DNA of 64,000 nt from the NCBI RefSeq assembly GCF_040954645.1, contig NC_092806.1:135980976-136044975 (forward strand). The letters are read 5' to 3'. Of this stretch, positions 1 through 10,008 are shown in pieces. Position numbers and translations under genes: made by a program. Source of the stretch: Diabrotica undecimpunctata. Taxonomy: Eukaryota; Arthropoda; Insecta; Coleoptera; Chrysomelidae. Positions within the stretch are counted from its first letter, which is position 1; each line of letters begins with the position of its first letter. Below the pieces are notes generated by a model that was not told the DNA's origin, ran no database searches, and saw only the letters and a program-made list of their open reading frames with translations.

Positions 1-284
1 CACACCCCCCTTAAAATTTTTATAGACATTTTAGACATTTTTTCATTACTTGGTAATTCATTTAAGCCATTTATTTAGTTGCACGTAATTTTTTAAAGGT
101 TAATCGAAAAGGGCCATAACTCAATAAAAACTGTTTTTTAAAAAAAGTGATAGGAGGCAAAATTTTTTTTAAAATAATGTGTTAAACTAATGATGCTACA
201 ACATTCATTTGATTTGAACGTACTCAAAAGTTTGGCGGGAATTTAGGGCTGCACACCCCCCTTAAAATTTTACTGTGCCCTTAG
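1..284. repeat. AT-rich repeat with a 20 bp direct repeat
   Basis: The 20-mer beginning CACACCCCCCTTAAAA occurs at 1-20 and again at 252-271, so the window opens inside a repeat of about 251 bp spacing. No coding potential is visible. The nature of the family is unknown. Confidence 0.45.
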
Positions 285-528
285 ATTTTGCTGTTTCTTT
301 TGTATGAAGAATGCTATCAGAACAAGAAAGTAACGTGTCTATTTTTATTACAAAATGTCAAGCAGTTTAGGAAATAATGCAAAAAAAAACAATTTTTATT
401 TTGTAACTTCAAAGGGCTGTAACTTTTTTGTGTACACTTTTGTACTAAGGTAAGTTGGATTCAATCAATTTATTTTTGTCCCCAAAATGCGTGATTTAAT
501 TTATGACATACCTTTTTGAAACACCCTA
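285..528 (-). mobile_element. Truncated copy of the 281 bp CAGGGTG MITE
   Basis: This stretch is the reverse complement of the complete MITE at 7604-7884. Shared blocks include the run ending in TTTTTGAAACACCCTATA at about 511-530 and the internal segment ATTACAAAATGTCAAG. One terminal inverted repeat is present and the other end is lost or diverged. It is non-coding. Confidence 0.7.
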
Positions 529-2164
529 TATTTACACTCCTTTTTACATAACCTCAAAATTTATGCGAAAAGTTGAAATAACTTTGTTTTTGGTTTTATG
601 CTTATTTTTAAAAGAAGGAATTCTTCACGAAATTTAGTAAAAACTTACTTTTGTATGACCCAAATACATTGCAGATTTTTGTATGTATAATATTTATTTC
701 TTACCCTCACTTTGATTTAATATCGAAAAAGTATTGATTAAAAATCAATAATTTCTGATGGTGTAACATAATATAAATTACTCAGGAATTGTCTCAGAAA
801 ATGCAAAAAAAAACTCGAATCTAAATTTTTTTTTATTCATAATAAAAATGTTGAGCTATTTATTAACCTTCCGTGATTTTTCTCAAGTGTCTGTTTTAGG
901 GTTGAAAGTTTAAGTCTTTAGTGTCAGGTGTTTATGCAATTATCGACAAGTTTTGTCTCAGAGACCGATGTTAGTTTTGGTATTATTAAATCCGCCTGAA
1001 TAACAGACTAAGATTAATTTGTTTTATTGATAAAAAGCGTTTGTGTATTTTAAATCATTATATGGGTTTTCTTGTGGTGCTCCCTCATTAACTTTTTGTT
1101 TGTATGTAATAATTATGTCAAAATTGCTTTGTTGTTACATTTACATACAACCGCGTTGTAGCAGTCTGCGTACCAGATTGAATAGAGAGGAAAACGTCTA
1201 TTACATATTTCTGTGTAAAAAAAAAGTTGAAAATATAGCGGTTTGGATAGAAGATCCTCACCGTGTTGGCATTATTACTTGATGAAGAGGAAGACCAAGA
1301 GCAGAACACACGGAAATAAAGAAGATGGAGTATGCATCCTACGTGAAAAAAAAAAAGACAAACTGAAGGAGAATTTAAAATATACAGATAACTATTGGAC
1401 GATAAAACAAAATTTAAGAATATTTTAGAATTTCGTAGTAGTCTTTTTTCTTTTTCTTTAATACACATAAAAAATCAAAACATCTGTTGTCTGTTTATCA
1501 GCAGTTGCGTTCACAAAACAATAAAATCGTGTTTATACAAGTCCGTCCGATCCGTGCCATTTCCGTGCATCGCCAGTGATGAAAACAAAAATATCGTTAG
1601 AGATTAATTTCAGGCCGGACACGGATGGGCCCCGTCTGGAAAACTTCAATGTTTAAATATACTCATAAGAGTATATTATTTTGTTTTTTTTGCCGGGCAC
1701 TGTCATAATACGAAACGGACACGGCATGGATATGTAGAAATCGACCTTTAGACGACTTTTTGTCGAAGTTTTATCTTATGTAGCAGATAATAGTGATTAT
1801 AGCTTAGATGGCGATTACTTAGAAAATCAAAATGTGAATTGTGATTCGGAATAAGCAGTTAGGAAAATGACTTGTGAACCTTGTTTAATTTAGAACAACG
1901 TAAGAACGTGCGAACTTGTTTTGACAATTTGGAACACCAATTACCAGGAGTAAAAGGTGAAGCTACTCACAAGAAAACAGCAATGGAATCAGTTACAGCC
2001 AATCACTGAGATGTTTCCTTTTATTTTGTAATTAATCAAATATTTTCAAATATTAAAGATAAAACACCAAGGGGCAGTTCCTTTGGTGTGGTCTTCAGCA
2101 TTGCCTGTGTAGATTGTAATGGGGTATATATTAGGCAAACTTCCAGTAGAATTAAAGATTGACA
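529..2164. other. AT-rich stretch without a supported gene
   Basis: Only short, overlapping open frames occur on both strands between 1043 and 1607. They have simple-sequence composition and match no family I recognise. Near 1540-1730 there are GC-richer words (GGCCGGACACGGATGGGCCC and relatives), which look like a degraded repeat. Confidence 0.4.
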
Positions 2165-2290
2165 TATACTTCTAATTTATTGCATCTCCATAAAAATAAA
2201 TCAAACGGACTAAGGTCTGGCGACCTATCTGGCAATTATATGAAGCCTCTACTCTTCTTGATTAATTTGAGGATGTTTAGTTCAAATAAT
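2165..2290 (-). pseudogene. Mariner (DD41D-like) transposase fragment
   Basis: On the minus strand, about 2185-2226 reads SPDLSPFDLFLW. This is the third catalytic-aspartate block of the same transposase family found at 27289-28382 (SPDLSPLDFFLW). Only this block is clear and the flanks are full of stops. It is a small decayed piece of a cut-and-paste DNA transposon with no host role. Confidence 0.55.
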
Positions 2291-3144
2291 TACCAACAGT
2301 CGCATTATAATGGGGAGTCTTGGTGATACTAAACTTCATTTGAAATGTTCGGGTTCGGGAAATAATTCTGGTAATATTTGTTTTATCAAGTGTGAATATT
2401 TTGCACCAGTGTGATTACCGTCTACCAAAATTTTGTTTATTTACGGTGCCATTGAGACGAAATAAGGATAAATCTGAAAAAATTATATTGTTGGCAAAAA
2501 ACGGATTTTTATTACATCACTGCATTATTTCTTCCGAAAACTCTAATCTTCTATCGGGGTTATATTTGTTTAATTCTTGCAATAAATTCATTTCATGGAT
2601 GCCATTGTTTTTTATTTACTTTATTATTATACTTTGGCTGATGTCATTATTAGATGCCAAAGCTCTACAGCTTATATGTGGATTGTCTTGCGCATCTATT
2701 ACCAGGTTTATTTGTAAATATTTCGAATCGGAGATGTGATTGTGTGTCGCAAGTTGAGAGCTGATGTGCAATGAAATGTGCCTTAGTTTCCGCTATGTTC
2801 GAACTCTCCAAAGCCGGTTAACAATGCACAATGTGTTAAAGCAAACTCTTTAATTAGTAATAGTGATTTTGTAAATATTCTCTAGTTATTATATGTGTAG
2901 TATAGATTGATTACGCTTTATTTTTCTCTAAGTACAACCCTATTAATCCAAACACATAAGGAATCATCGCCGTAAAGTCTGCTTACCTGTATCGAAGAAA
3001 ACTCTTTATCAGTCCATGGCCCTAAAATATTTGGTAATGTACACGCTGGGGAAAGGAATTTAATAAGCTTTTCCCCAACAATTGGTGGACAGACAAAGTT
3101 CCATCATTGTTTTTCGATACGCGAAGTAATTAATTAATTTATAA
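2291..3144. other. Intergenic or intronic AT-rich DNA, no supported gene
   Basis: An open frame of 115 codons at 2392-2739 (plus) is present but shows no recognisable domain. Its low-complexity, hydrophobic translation is typical of chance frames in AT-rich DNA. I see nothing else in this stretch. Confidence 0.35.
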
Positions 3145-4078
3145 TTGCCTTCGAAAATAGACCCGCACCAAGTGTTAGTAAAACACAGTTGTAAAAATTG
3201 TAATGAACCACGTGTTAGACCTGTCGATGAGGAGCATCAAAACAGGGATATTGATATTTGTGCTTTTGTGAAAGCTAGTAAACCCTGCAATAGTGTACAA
3301 ATTGCTAGGGAAGTTAACGTGAATGCTCGAACTGTCCAGCGAGTTCTCAAAAGGAATGGGTATCACTGTTTTAAGATACAACCAACACAAGAACTGTTTC
3401 TGGAAGATAACTTTAGGCGGATGTAGTTTTGTGAAATTATGTTAGATAAACAGAATGAAAATGTACATTTATTAAAAAATATTTTCATTTTCATTACATA
3501 AAAAACACAATCCATCGGTTGCAAGTTATTATTCTCGGAAAAATAAGCACCTCAGTGTTGCAGTACGAACGCAGCATCTGCAAAAGGTAAATGTTTGGTC
3601 TGGGATGATAGGCGACCATATTGTCGGTCCATTTTTTATCGATGGAAACCTAAACGGGCCCAAATATGTATAACTTTTACAGAATGAGACCATTTCGGCA
3701 GTTTGACGCCTTCCCGTTAATTTTCAGCAGGTTTATTTCCAACAGGATGGGTGTTCGGCTCACAACTCTAAAACGACTATTTTGACTTCCTTAATCAAAC
3801 GTTTCCTGATCGTCTGATAAGTACACGTGGTACAATTAAATGGCCCGCTAGATCCTGTGAATTAGCGCCTAACGATTTCTTTTTTTGGGGTTTTCTCAAA
3901 GAAATCATTTATAGGCATGTATCAGTATGAAAGGGTCACAAACCTAGTCGAATTAAGGGCAAAAATACTTCATTTCTCTGCAGACATTGCACCAGCTCTA
4001 CTCCAAAATATGAGGAGAAATCTGTATGACAGATTTGGTTACTGTTTAGCACAAGGTGGTGGAATATTTGAGCCTTAA
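3145..4078 (+). pseudogene. Decayed mariner (DD41D-like) transposase
   Basis: The first frame (3145-3426) holds a helix-turn-helix-like segment with AREVNVNARTVQRVLKRNG. Across stops and frame changes the catalytic half follows: VNVWSGMIGDHIVGPFF near 3590, VYFQQDGCSAHN near 3730, then WPARSCELAPNDFFFWGF near 3840-3895, and an end at GGGIFEP and TAA (4078). The order and motifs match the better-preserved copy at 27289-28382. The spacing from the QQD aspartate to the PND aspartate is about 41 residues, allowing for a frameshift. At least three frame breaks and several stops make it non-functional. No terminal repeats were found around it. Confidence 0.7.
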
Positions 4079-5053
4079 ATTCAATAATCTGCTTTCCTAA
4101 TTTTTATTTTTTGTTAGGTACATTTTACGAAGTTTGTAGGTTCTTAATTAGGTAGTATTTTTATGTTTAAGTTTGGAAGAATTTTATTGTTTTTTTTTGT
4201 TTTATTTAAAAGTACAAACGTTTCTTATTTTGATTTTTTTTCTTCTTTCTTGTCTTATTGTTATAACCTTTGTCGATAAAATTTGTACAATTTTCAGTGA
4301 CAATTAAACATATTGTTTATTTACTTACATATTTATTTGTATTGCTATTAGGGCTAAAAATAACCAAAAAATTAGTTTTAGAGCGTTATAATAAATATAC
4401 TCTAGAGATGGGATTGCAATAAATCTTAATTCCTATGGTCAACAAAACAATGTCGTTATCTGTATATAAAATCAGAATAATATTAAAGCATTTTTAATAT
4501 GAATAATATTAAAGGGTTTTTATAACGGATAATATTGAAGGATCTGTATAAGCTTTTTTTCTTATATTTATCTATATGCAGCTAAAAAGACCAACGAGTG
4601 TAAAGTCCTCCGTTTCGTACAATCTCTCAGCCATAAGATAAGAATTACGTCTTTCAACCACAATTTCTATATCGAAATTCGCTATAACTCTCTTAAAGTG
4701 CAGTTTTTTCAAACCATTTGTTTTTTGGACAGACACATTGAAGTTGAGTAAAAAAGGAGAATAGATGTTTTACTTCGGCACGTAGGGCGGTCTCCCAACA
4801 CTGAGGCGAAATAGAGCACAATGACGTGGAAGTCGTCGCTTTGGTAAAATATGTGGTGGTCCAACAGGTTTTTACATCATCTACGCTATTATATAGCCCT
4901 TTGTCACTTCTTTACGAGACGTGTTGTGCACGAGTTACATTTTTGATGTACTGTATACAAGGCGGTAATATTTTAACGATTTAAAATATTTATAGAGCAT
5001 TTTATTACTATATAAATAAAAATAATAATTTCTGTTGTTTCTATTCAATATAA

Positions 5054-5054
<1 letters not shown>
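4079..5054. other. AT-rich DNA, no supported gene
   Basis: No open frame of note is present. A somewhat GC-richer block at about 4600-4880 looks like an old dispersed repeat, but it has no second copy that I can see in this window. Confidence 0.35.
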
Positions 5055-5113
<59 letters not shown>

Positions 5114-5141
5114 TTATATATAAATGTATATATACATGTAG

Positions 5142-5182
<41 letters not shown>
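5055..5182. repeat. (TA)n microsatellite
   Basis: An almost pure TA dinucleotide run of about 128 bp with a few imperfections near 5107-5142. Apparent proteins of alternating Y and I in this region are artefacts of the repeat. Confidence 0.95.
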
Positions 5183-5185
<3 letters not shown>

Positions 5186-6027
5186 TATAGGAAAAAGTTT
5201 ATGGTCGGTATGGTAAAATTTAACAGGACATCTAACACAGATATAAAATCATATTTTCAGCGAATAGACAAAGATAACAATCATATTTCCCCTTGGTCTA
5301 CCCTCCATATTTCAGATTGACGCCCATTGGCCATTAGTGAGACGATTAGTTCCGATCAGAGATATTTTACATATCTCTTGTTCTGATCCTAAGAAACTAG
5401 AGGTGGGTCGTTAACATTTTTATCGGAACAGTTTTTCGTAAACTGTAACTAGTTGATTGTTTACCAGTAGTTTCAAATAAGCGAGTAAACAAACAAACAT
5501 ATTGGCTATTATATTGAAAGAAAGTAACGAAGGATATATTTATTATAACTTGAAAAATAAATTAAACAATACAAATAGTACTTACATTTACATTACACAT
5601 TATTAAATCGCGAATCGTCTAAATTGACAATCGTTTTTACCAATGAACCTTAACGACATAAAGATTCATAAGAACTACTGAAGTTGTCAGCGCTTGCGTT
5701 CTGGCTAAAACAGAACCTCACTTTTAAACTTTCTAAAAATCAAAAATTTAGTTATTGCCGACATTTCAAAGAATTACCTCCTTTTAAATGTAGCTACATT
5801 GGGTTTTTCGATTAACCTTGGGTAAGCCTTTACGTGTCAAGTTCAAAGCTACCATACATTTCAAACCTTAAAAAAAACTTTTTTTGCACATAGTAACAAA
5901 AAAACACCACTATGTTACTAGCAAAGTTTTTTAATATTCTAACTCTTCAATTCTAAGTTACGGTAAGATCAATAATGTTTTAATAGATAATATATGGTAG
6001 CTAATTATAATTTATTCTCTTTCAGCC
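5183..6027. other. Non-coding stretch upstream of the Penelope-like element
   Basis: No coding region is supported. Because a hammerhead-like core follows directly at 6028, part of this stretch may be an old Penelope-type terminal region. That is inference only. Confidence 0.3.
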
Positions 6028-6060
6028 CTGAAGAAGCCAAATTAATTCTCTTTGGCGAAA
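6028..6060 (+). ncRNA. Hammerhead-ribozyme-like core
   Basis: CTGAAGA (6028-6034) is followed by stem II, GCCAAA (6036-6041) pairing perfectly with TTTGGC (6051-6056) around a 9 nt loop, and then GAAA (6057-6060). This is the conserved CUGANGA - stem II - GAAA order of hammerhead ribozymes, which are known from the terminal repeats of Penelope-like retroelements. A Penelope-type coding remnant lies 0.5 kb downstream. I could not resolve a convincing stem III and cleavage-site strand, so activity is not shown. Confidence 0.55.
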
Positions 6061-6122
6061 ACGTTCGGCGAAACAATTGATACACATTAGAGTCTTTCTT
6101 GCAGATTTCCCCAATATTTAAG

Positions 6123-6126
<4 letters not shown>

Positions 6127-6219
<93 letters not shown>
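6127..6219. repeat. Compound (TA)n(TG)n microsatellite
   Basis: About 65 bp of TA repeats run directly into about 27 bp of TG repeats. Confidence 0.95.
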
Positions 6220-6282
6220 TTGTGTAAAATTTTAGGAGACATTTGTTGGACTTTCTGAGTTTGAAATTGTATCAGCCTGTGT

Positions 6283-6304
6283 CTGATGAAGCAGGAATGC
6301 TAAA
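6283..6304 (+). ncRNA. Degenerate hammerhead-like core
   Basis: CTGATGA (6283-6289) precedes a 3 bp hairpin GCA-GGAA-TGC (6291-6300) and then TAAA where the ribozyme core would need GAAA. The G to T change would be expected to abolish activity. Its position between the core at 6028 and the Penelope coding remnant makes a common origin plausible, but the match is short and could be chance. Confidence 0.25.
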
Positions 6305-6436
6305 ATAAGTCAATAAACTTTATTGATGCCGATTCGAGCAGGGGAAGTTTAATGAATCCTCCTAGACCATATATTTGGCAAGATAATTCAACAAAGCTAT
6401 AGCAGCTTTTGCTAAAAGATTTAATCTTTTATGTAC

Positions 6437-6439
<3 letters not shown>

Positions 6440-6518
<79 letters not shown>
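6440..6518. repeat. (TA)n microsatellite
   Basis: About 79 bp of TA dinucleotides, directly before the Penelope-like coding remnant. Confidence 0.95.
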
Positions 6519-6523
<5 letters not shown>

Positions 6524-6529
6524 GATTGA

Positions 6530-7455
6530 TAACAGCTGACTCAAATTTAAAATGAAAGGAAGGAAAAACCTTTTAACCATTGTTATTTCTAATGATGTTT
6601 TAGAATGTTTGTCTCTTGGTCCAAACTTCAGTATAGAACCATCCTGAAAAAGTGATGTCAGGAAGAACTTATTGAGTGATATTGATTATGTAACCTCATC
6701 AATAATAGATAGAATCCAAAGAAACAACAAAAACAAAGGTGAATTTAGTAAAACAAATGAAGAGCAGAGTGAGTCAAATATCAGATAAATAATTTCATCA
6801 AAAAAACCTTACCTTAAAAACATTATTTACAAACTTTTTATTGATAATTCTTATACATACGCACTGATCAAAAGAATTTTATTTAACACCACATCTATCG
6901 ATCTATTAACAATTCAAAAAGACAATAACATAAATCAACATACTACATCCGAAGGACAGCAAAAATTTGCTTCATTACATTATATCAAAGAAATCACTCC
7001 AGATTTCACCAGAATATTTAAAAATATTCTAGTGAAAGCTGGTAAAAATTTCTAATAAAACAGTTCTAATCCTAAATAAAGTTTTCTCAAAATTAAAGAC
7101 TTAGACATCCTAAAGAATTAAAAACAAATATAATTTACAATATCCCTTGTAGAGATTGTAAAAAAGAATATATAGGACAAAGTTCAAGATCCATAAAAGA
7201 TCGGATTACTTCCCACAAAAGTGACTGTAAATTATATCCAGAAAGATGCACTCTTGCCACACATGTACATGATAATAATTACACTATCGATTATAGTTTC
7301 TTTAAAATCTTGATTGCTGAAAGTACCTAAGTTAGAGAATCTCTATAGAGATGGCTTTCATAGCAGATTGATCAGATCACATTCAGAGTGTGATAATTGT
7401 ATCAACAAAAATGAGATATTAAACATTTTAGTGAAATATGCTTCTATTTACTAGC
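6530..7455 (+). pseudogene. Penelope-like retroelement: RT end and GIY-YIG endonuclease, decayed
   Basis: Read in pieces on the plus strand, the region gives LGPNFSI near 6615, then FASLHYIKEITPDFTRIFK near 6970, then TNIIYNIPCRDCKKEYIGQS followed by RSIKDRITSHKSDC (about 7125-7230). The IPC-x2-C-x3-YIGQ-x-SRS-(I/L)K-RI-x2-H string is the GIY-YIG endonuclease signature of Penelope-like elements. The preceding block resembles the linker after the reverse-transcriptase domain. Stops and frameshifts (for example near 7055 and 7330) inactivate it, and the N-terminal RT is missing. These elements retrotranspose using the EN-nicked target as primer. Identification rests on motif recall and not on an alignment. 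Confidence 0.75.
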
Positions 7456-7603
7456 CTTGGATAAGAATAGAAGAACCAAATGCAACAGGTTTGTCTAAGA
7501 TCTGTCGTTTAATTTATTAATAATGTTGTTTGCTGAGAAACTACTTAAACTGTTTAACTTAATATGATAATGACCAAAAAAAAAATCGTACTAACTAGCT
7601 ATA

Positions 7604-7884
7604 CAGGGTGTTTTAAAAAGGGATGTCATAAATTAAATCACGCATTCCGGGGACAAAAATAAATTGAGTGAATCCAACTTAACTTAGTACAAAAGTGTAC
7701 ACAAAAAAAGTTACAGTCCTTTGAAGTTACAAAATTAAAATTGTTTTTTTTGCATTATCTCCTAAACTACTTGACATTTTGTAATAAAAATGGACACGTT
7801 ACTTTCTTGTTCTAAAAGCATTTTTCATACAAAAAAACAACAATGCGCGATTTAATTTATGACATCCCTTTTTGAAATACCCTG
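7604..7884. mobile_element. Complete CAGGGTG MITE with about 45 bp terminal inverted repeats
   Basis: The left end CAGGGTGTTTTAAAAAGGGA and the right end, whose reverse complement reads CAGGGTATTTCAAAAAGGGA, form inverted repeats of about 45 bp. Both sides are flanked by TA (7602-7603 and 7885-7886), as expected for Tc1/mariner-superfamily targets. The 281 bp interior is non-coding. A second, truncated copy lies at 285-528 in the opposite orientation. Confidence 0.8.
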
Positions 7885-8640
7885 TATATAAAAAAAACTG
7901 TACATCAAATAAATGTCTAACCTTACTTCAATTCAGAAATCTGTCAGATATCATGTCAAATATATCATGTCACTTACTTAGTGTGGATGTTTGACATCCT
8001 AAGTACGTAAAAAATCCAGAGTGATCTATGGTGAACACTTCCTCATCCCTTGAAAATTCCTCCAACAGTTTCAGAAAACGTTTTGTTTCAGAAAAAAGAA
8101 TAATGTCAATTACATTTTTATTAATAATAATGTTTGCATGTATTTTTTTTAATTCAAACAAATTACCACAATAAGGACTTCAAATCACTACTTACCGAAA
8201 TTTACTAAGAAGAAAATAAAATAACTACATCAACTTTATTAGTTTAAAAACACAATTTATTCCCTATCAGAACAACTATGAAAACAACTGAAGATTTAAT
8301 TACTTACCCTCTTCAACGTAGGTATCGAAACTACCTGTAAACATCTTTGATTTATCAAGGATAATCCTAACTAAACATTTATCTCTCCTAAAAGTTACGC
8401 CAGATGATATTTTGGAAAAACCTGATCGAAATGACCGTGGTGCATGTTGTCCAAGTGAAATCTGTTCAAAAATTAAAAATTGCTAGTAAACTAGTAAGAG
8501 AAATATTTTGTACATAATAAAATGCCGTTTACAAACTTTAATTTGCAAGTGCTACCAACTAGAAAAAAATCATTTGCATTGTCTAGTTTAACTGGGTGTC
8601 AACAATCTTCGTGTGTTTGCTATTGAGCTATAAATACCGG
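7885..8640. other. AT-rich DNA, no supported gene
   Basis: One 63-codon frame at 7970-8161 (minus) has no recognisable motif. Nothing else stands out in this stretch. Confidence 0.35.
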
Positions 8641-10008
8641 GAAGCATATTCAGCTGCAGAGATCAGCATATAAGTTCGAGATCAGATAATCTGTTCTTAG
8701 TTTTGCTGCCGTTTTTTGGTTATCTTGTTTAAAACTTCTGTCAAGAGTTACTCCAAGACATTTTGTGGAGGCATGTTGAGTCAGTAGTTTATTTTTAAAG
8801 TGCATCCACTTACGGAAATATTCTTCCATAATGGCAAGGTCATCCGTTAGTATTGTTTTGATAACATCCATGTTATTATGCATTATATTATCAATGCATT
8901 TGCTCAAATATCAACGTAGCCAAATTTCTGCGAAATTGTCCTAGGCAGGTTCATCATGTATAAATTAACCAGCTAGGGTGCAAAAACAGATCCCTGCTAA
9001 GCTGTTTGGACACTATTAAAATTGTCCATTATCATTTAAAAGTATCTGTCGGTGAGCATGCCATCAACAAGTTTAGTTATTTTTTGACACAGAATTGTAC
9101 GGAGTAGTTTGCAGATTAGTCCTTGTCTTCAGATGGTATGGTATTTAGCTGATATGTCAATAAAAGCAACGGATGTTTTTAGCTTTCTTTTGAAACCTGT
9201 TTCAATATGTGTTGTTAGGGATATAATCTGCTCTATGCAATTGTGATTAGGTCTGAATCCTGCTTGCTCAATGGGTATAAATTCAGATATGTTTCTACTA
9301 ATTCTGTGTTAAATTAAACGTTCCAACAGGTTATAGACAGACACAGCTCAGCAGTATAATCGATCTATAGTTTTGGGCTGATCATTTGACTTTTCTGGTT
9401 TTAATATGGATATAATGGAGGCCTTTTTAAGTGATTAGGAAATTTCTCCTGATTTTAAAATATCTGTATAGAAATCAGCCAGTCACTGCCTAGCATATTT
9501 GCTACAGTGAAGTAAAAATTCTAGATGAATTTTATTGGAGCCGGGTGCTTTCCCAGACTTAATTTCTGATATTGTTAAGGTGATTTCATCATCATCATCA
9601 TCGTTCTGGCTTTACAACCCTAGCCTAGCCTCCTCAAGAATTTCACTCCAGTCGTCCCTAGCCATCGCCTTTTTCCTTAAGTTCTCATGTCTTCATCGAT
9701 GTTATAAAGGAACCCTGTTCTGGGTCTTCCTCCCCTTCTCTGACCAATGGGTCTATTAAGGAGCGTTTTTCTTGATGGGTCTATCAAGGTGATTTCTTCT
9801 AGAGTATTCAGATGTAGGTGGGCATACAGACTTTAGTATTTTTAGTTGTTGTTTTACTTTTTGGTGTGGTCATGCTCTCCAGGTGCTCCAGAGGTAGGTA
9901 TTTTGTGGGAAGTCGCTCTGTTGGGAACTACTATCACTATGTCTCTAGTTGTTTGTCTGCTATAAAAAAAGTTTTCCAAGTAAGTACTAAGTTTTTTGCT
10001 TGATTTAC
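8641..10008 (-). pseudogene. Jockey-type LINE reverse-transcriptase remnant
   Basis: The minus strand encodes, in broken frames, IEQAGFRPNHNCIEQI (about 9220-9275), KTSVAFIDISAKYHTI (about 9130-9180) and a degenerate catalytic box where YADD has become YVDI plus a stop (about 8910). These are followed by an 85-codon frame (8650-8907) with KCLGVTLDRSF. This is the order of a non-LTR RT (QAGFR, AFID, YADD, YLGV blocks). The endonuclease is not seen. The remnant is interrupted by a short LINE 3' end at 9588-9785 and is cut at its 5' side by the piggyBac inserted at 10013. Clade assignment to Jockey is by motif style only. Confidence 0.65.
9588..9785 (-). mobile_element. 5'-truncated LINE 3' end with (GAT)n tail and target duplication
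   Basis: A 198 bp insert is bounded by an 11 bp direct repeat, AAGGTGATTTC at 9577-9587 and 9786-9796. On the minus strand it ends in a GATGATGATGATGA tail. Its translation (GRPRTGFLYN...RRWLG) resembles the C-terminal tail typical of RTE-like LINEs. Truncation at the 5' end, a simple-repeat tail and a target-site duplication are the standard signs of target-primed reverse transcription. The insert is younger than the Jockey-like remnant it interrupts. Confidence 0.75.

Noticed and set aside
1043..1607. Overlapping frames on both strands
   Set aside because: Low-complexity, no motif, no splice or promoter context; consistent with chance in AT-rich DNA.
5041..5238. Open frames of alternating Tyr and Ile (also near 20.97, 24.85, 26.5, 30.66, 35.22, 56.9 and 58.4 kb)
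   Set aside because: They are translations of (TA)n microsatellites and have no other content.
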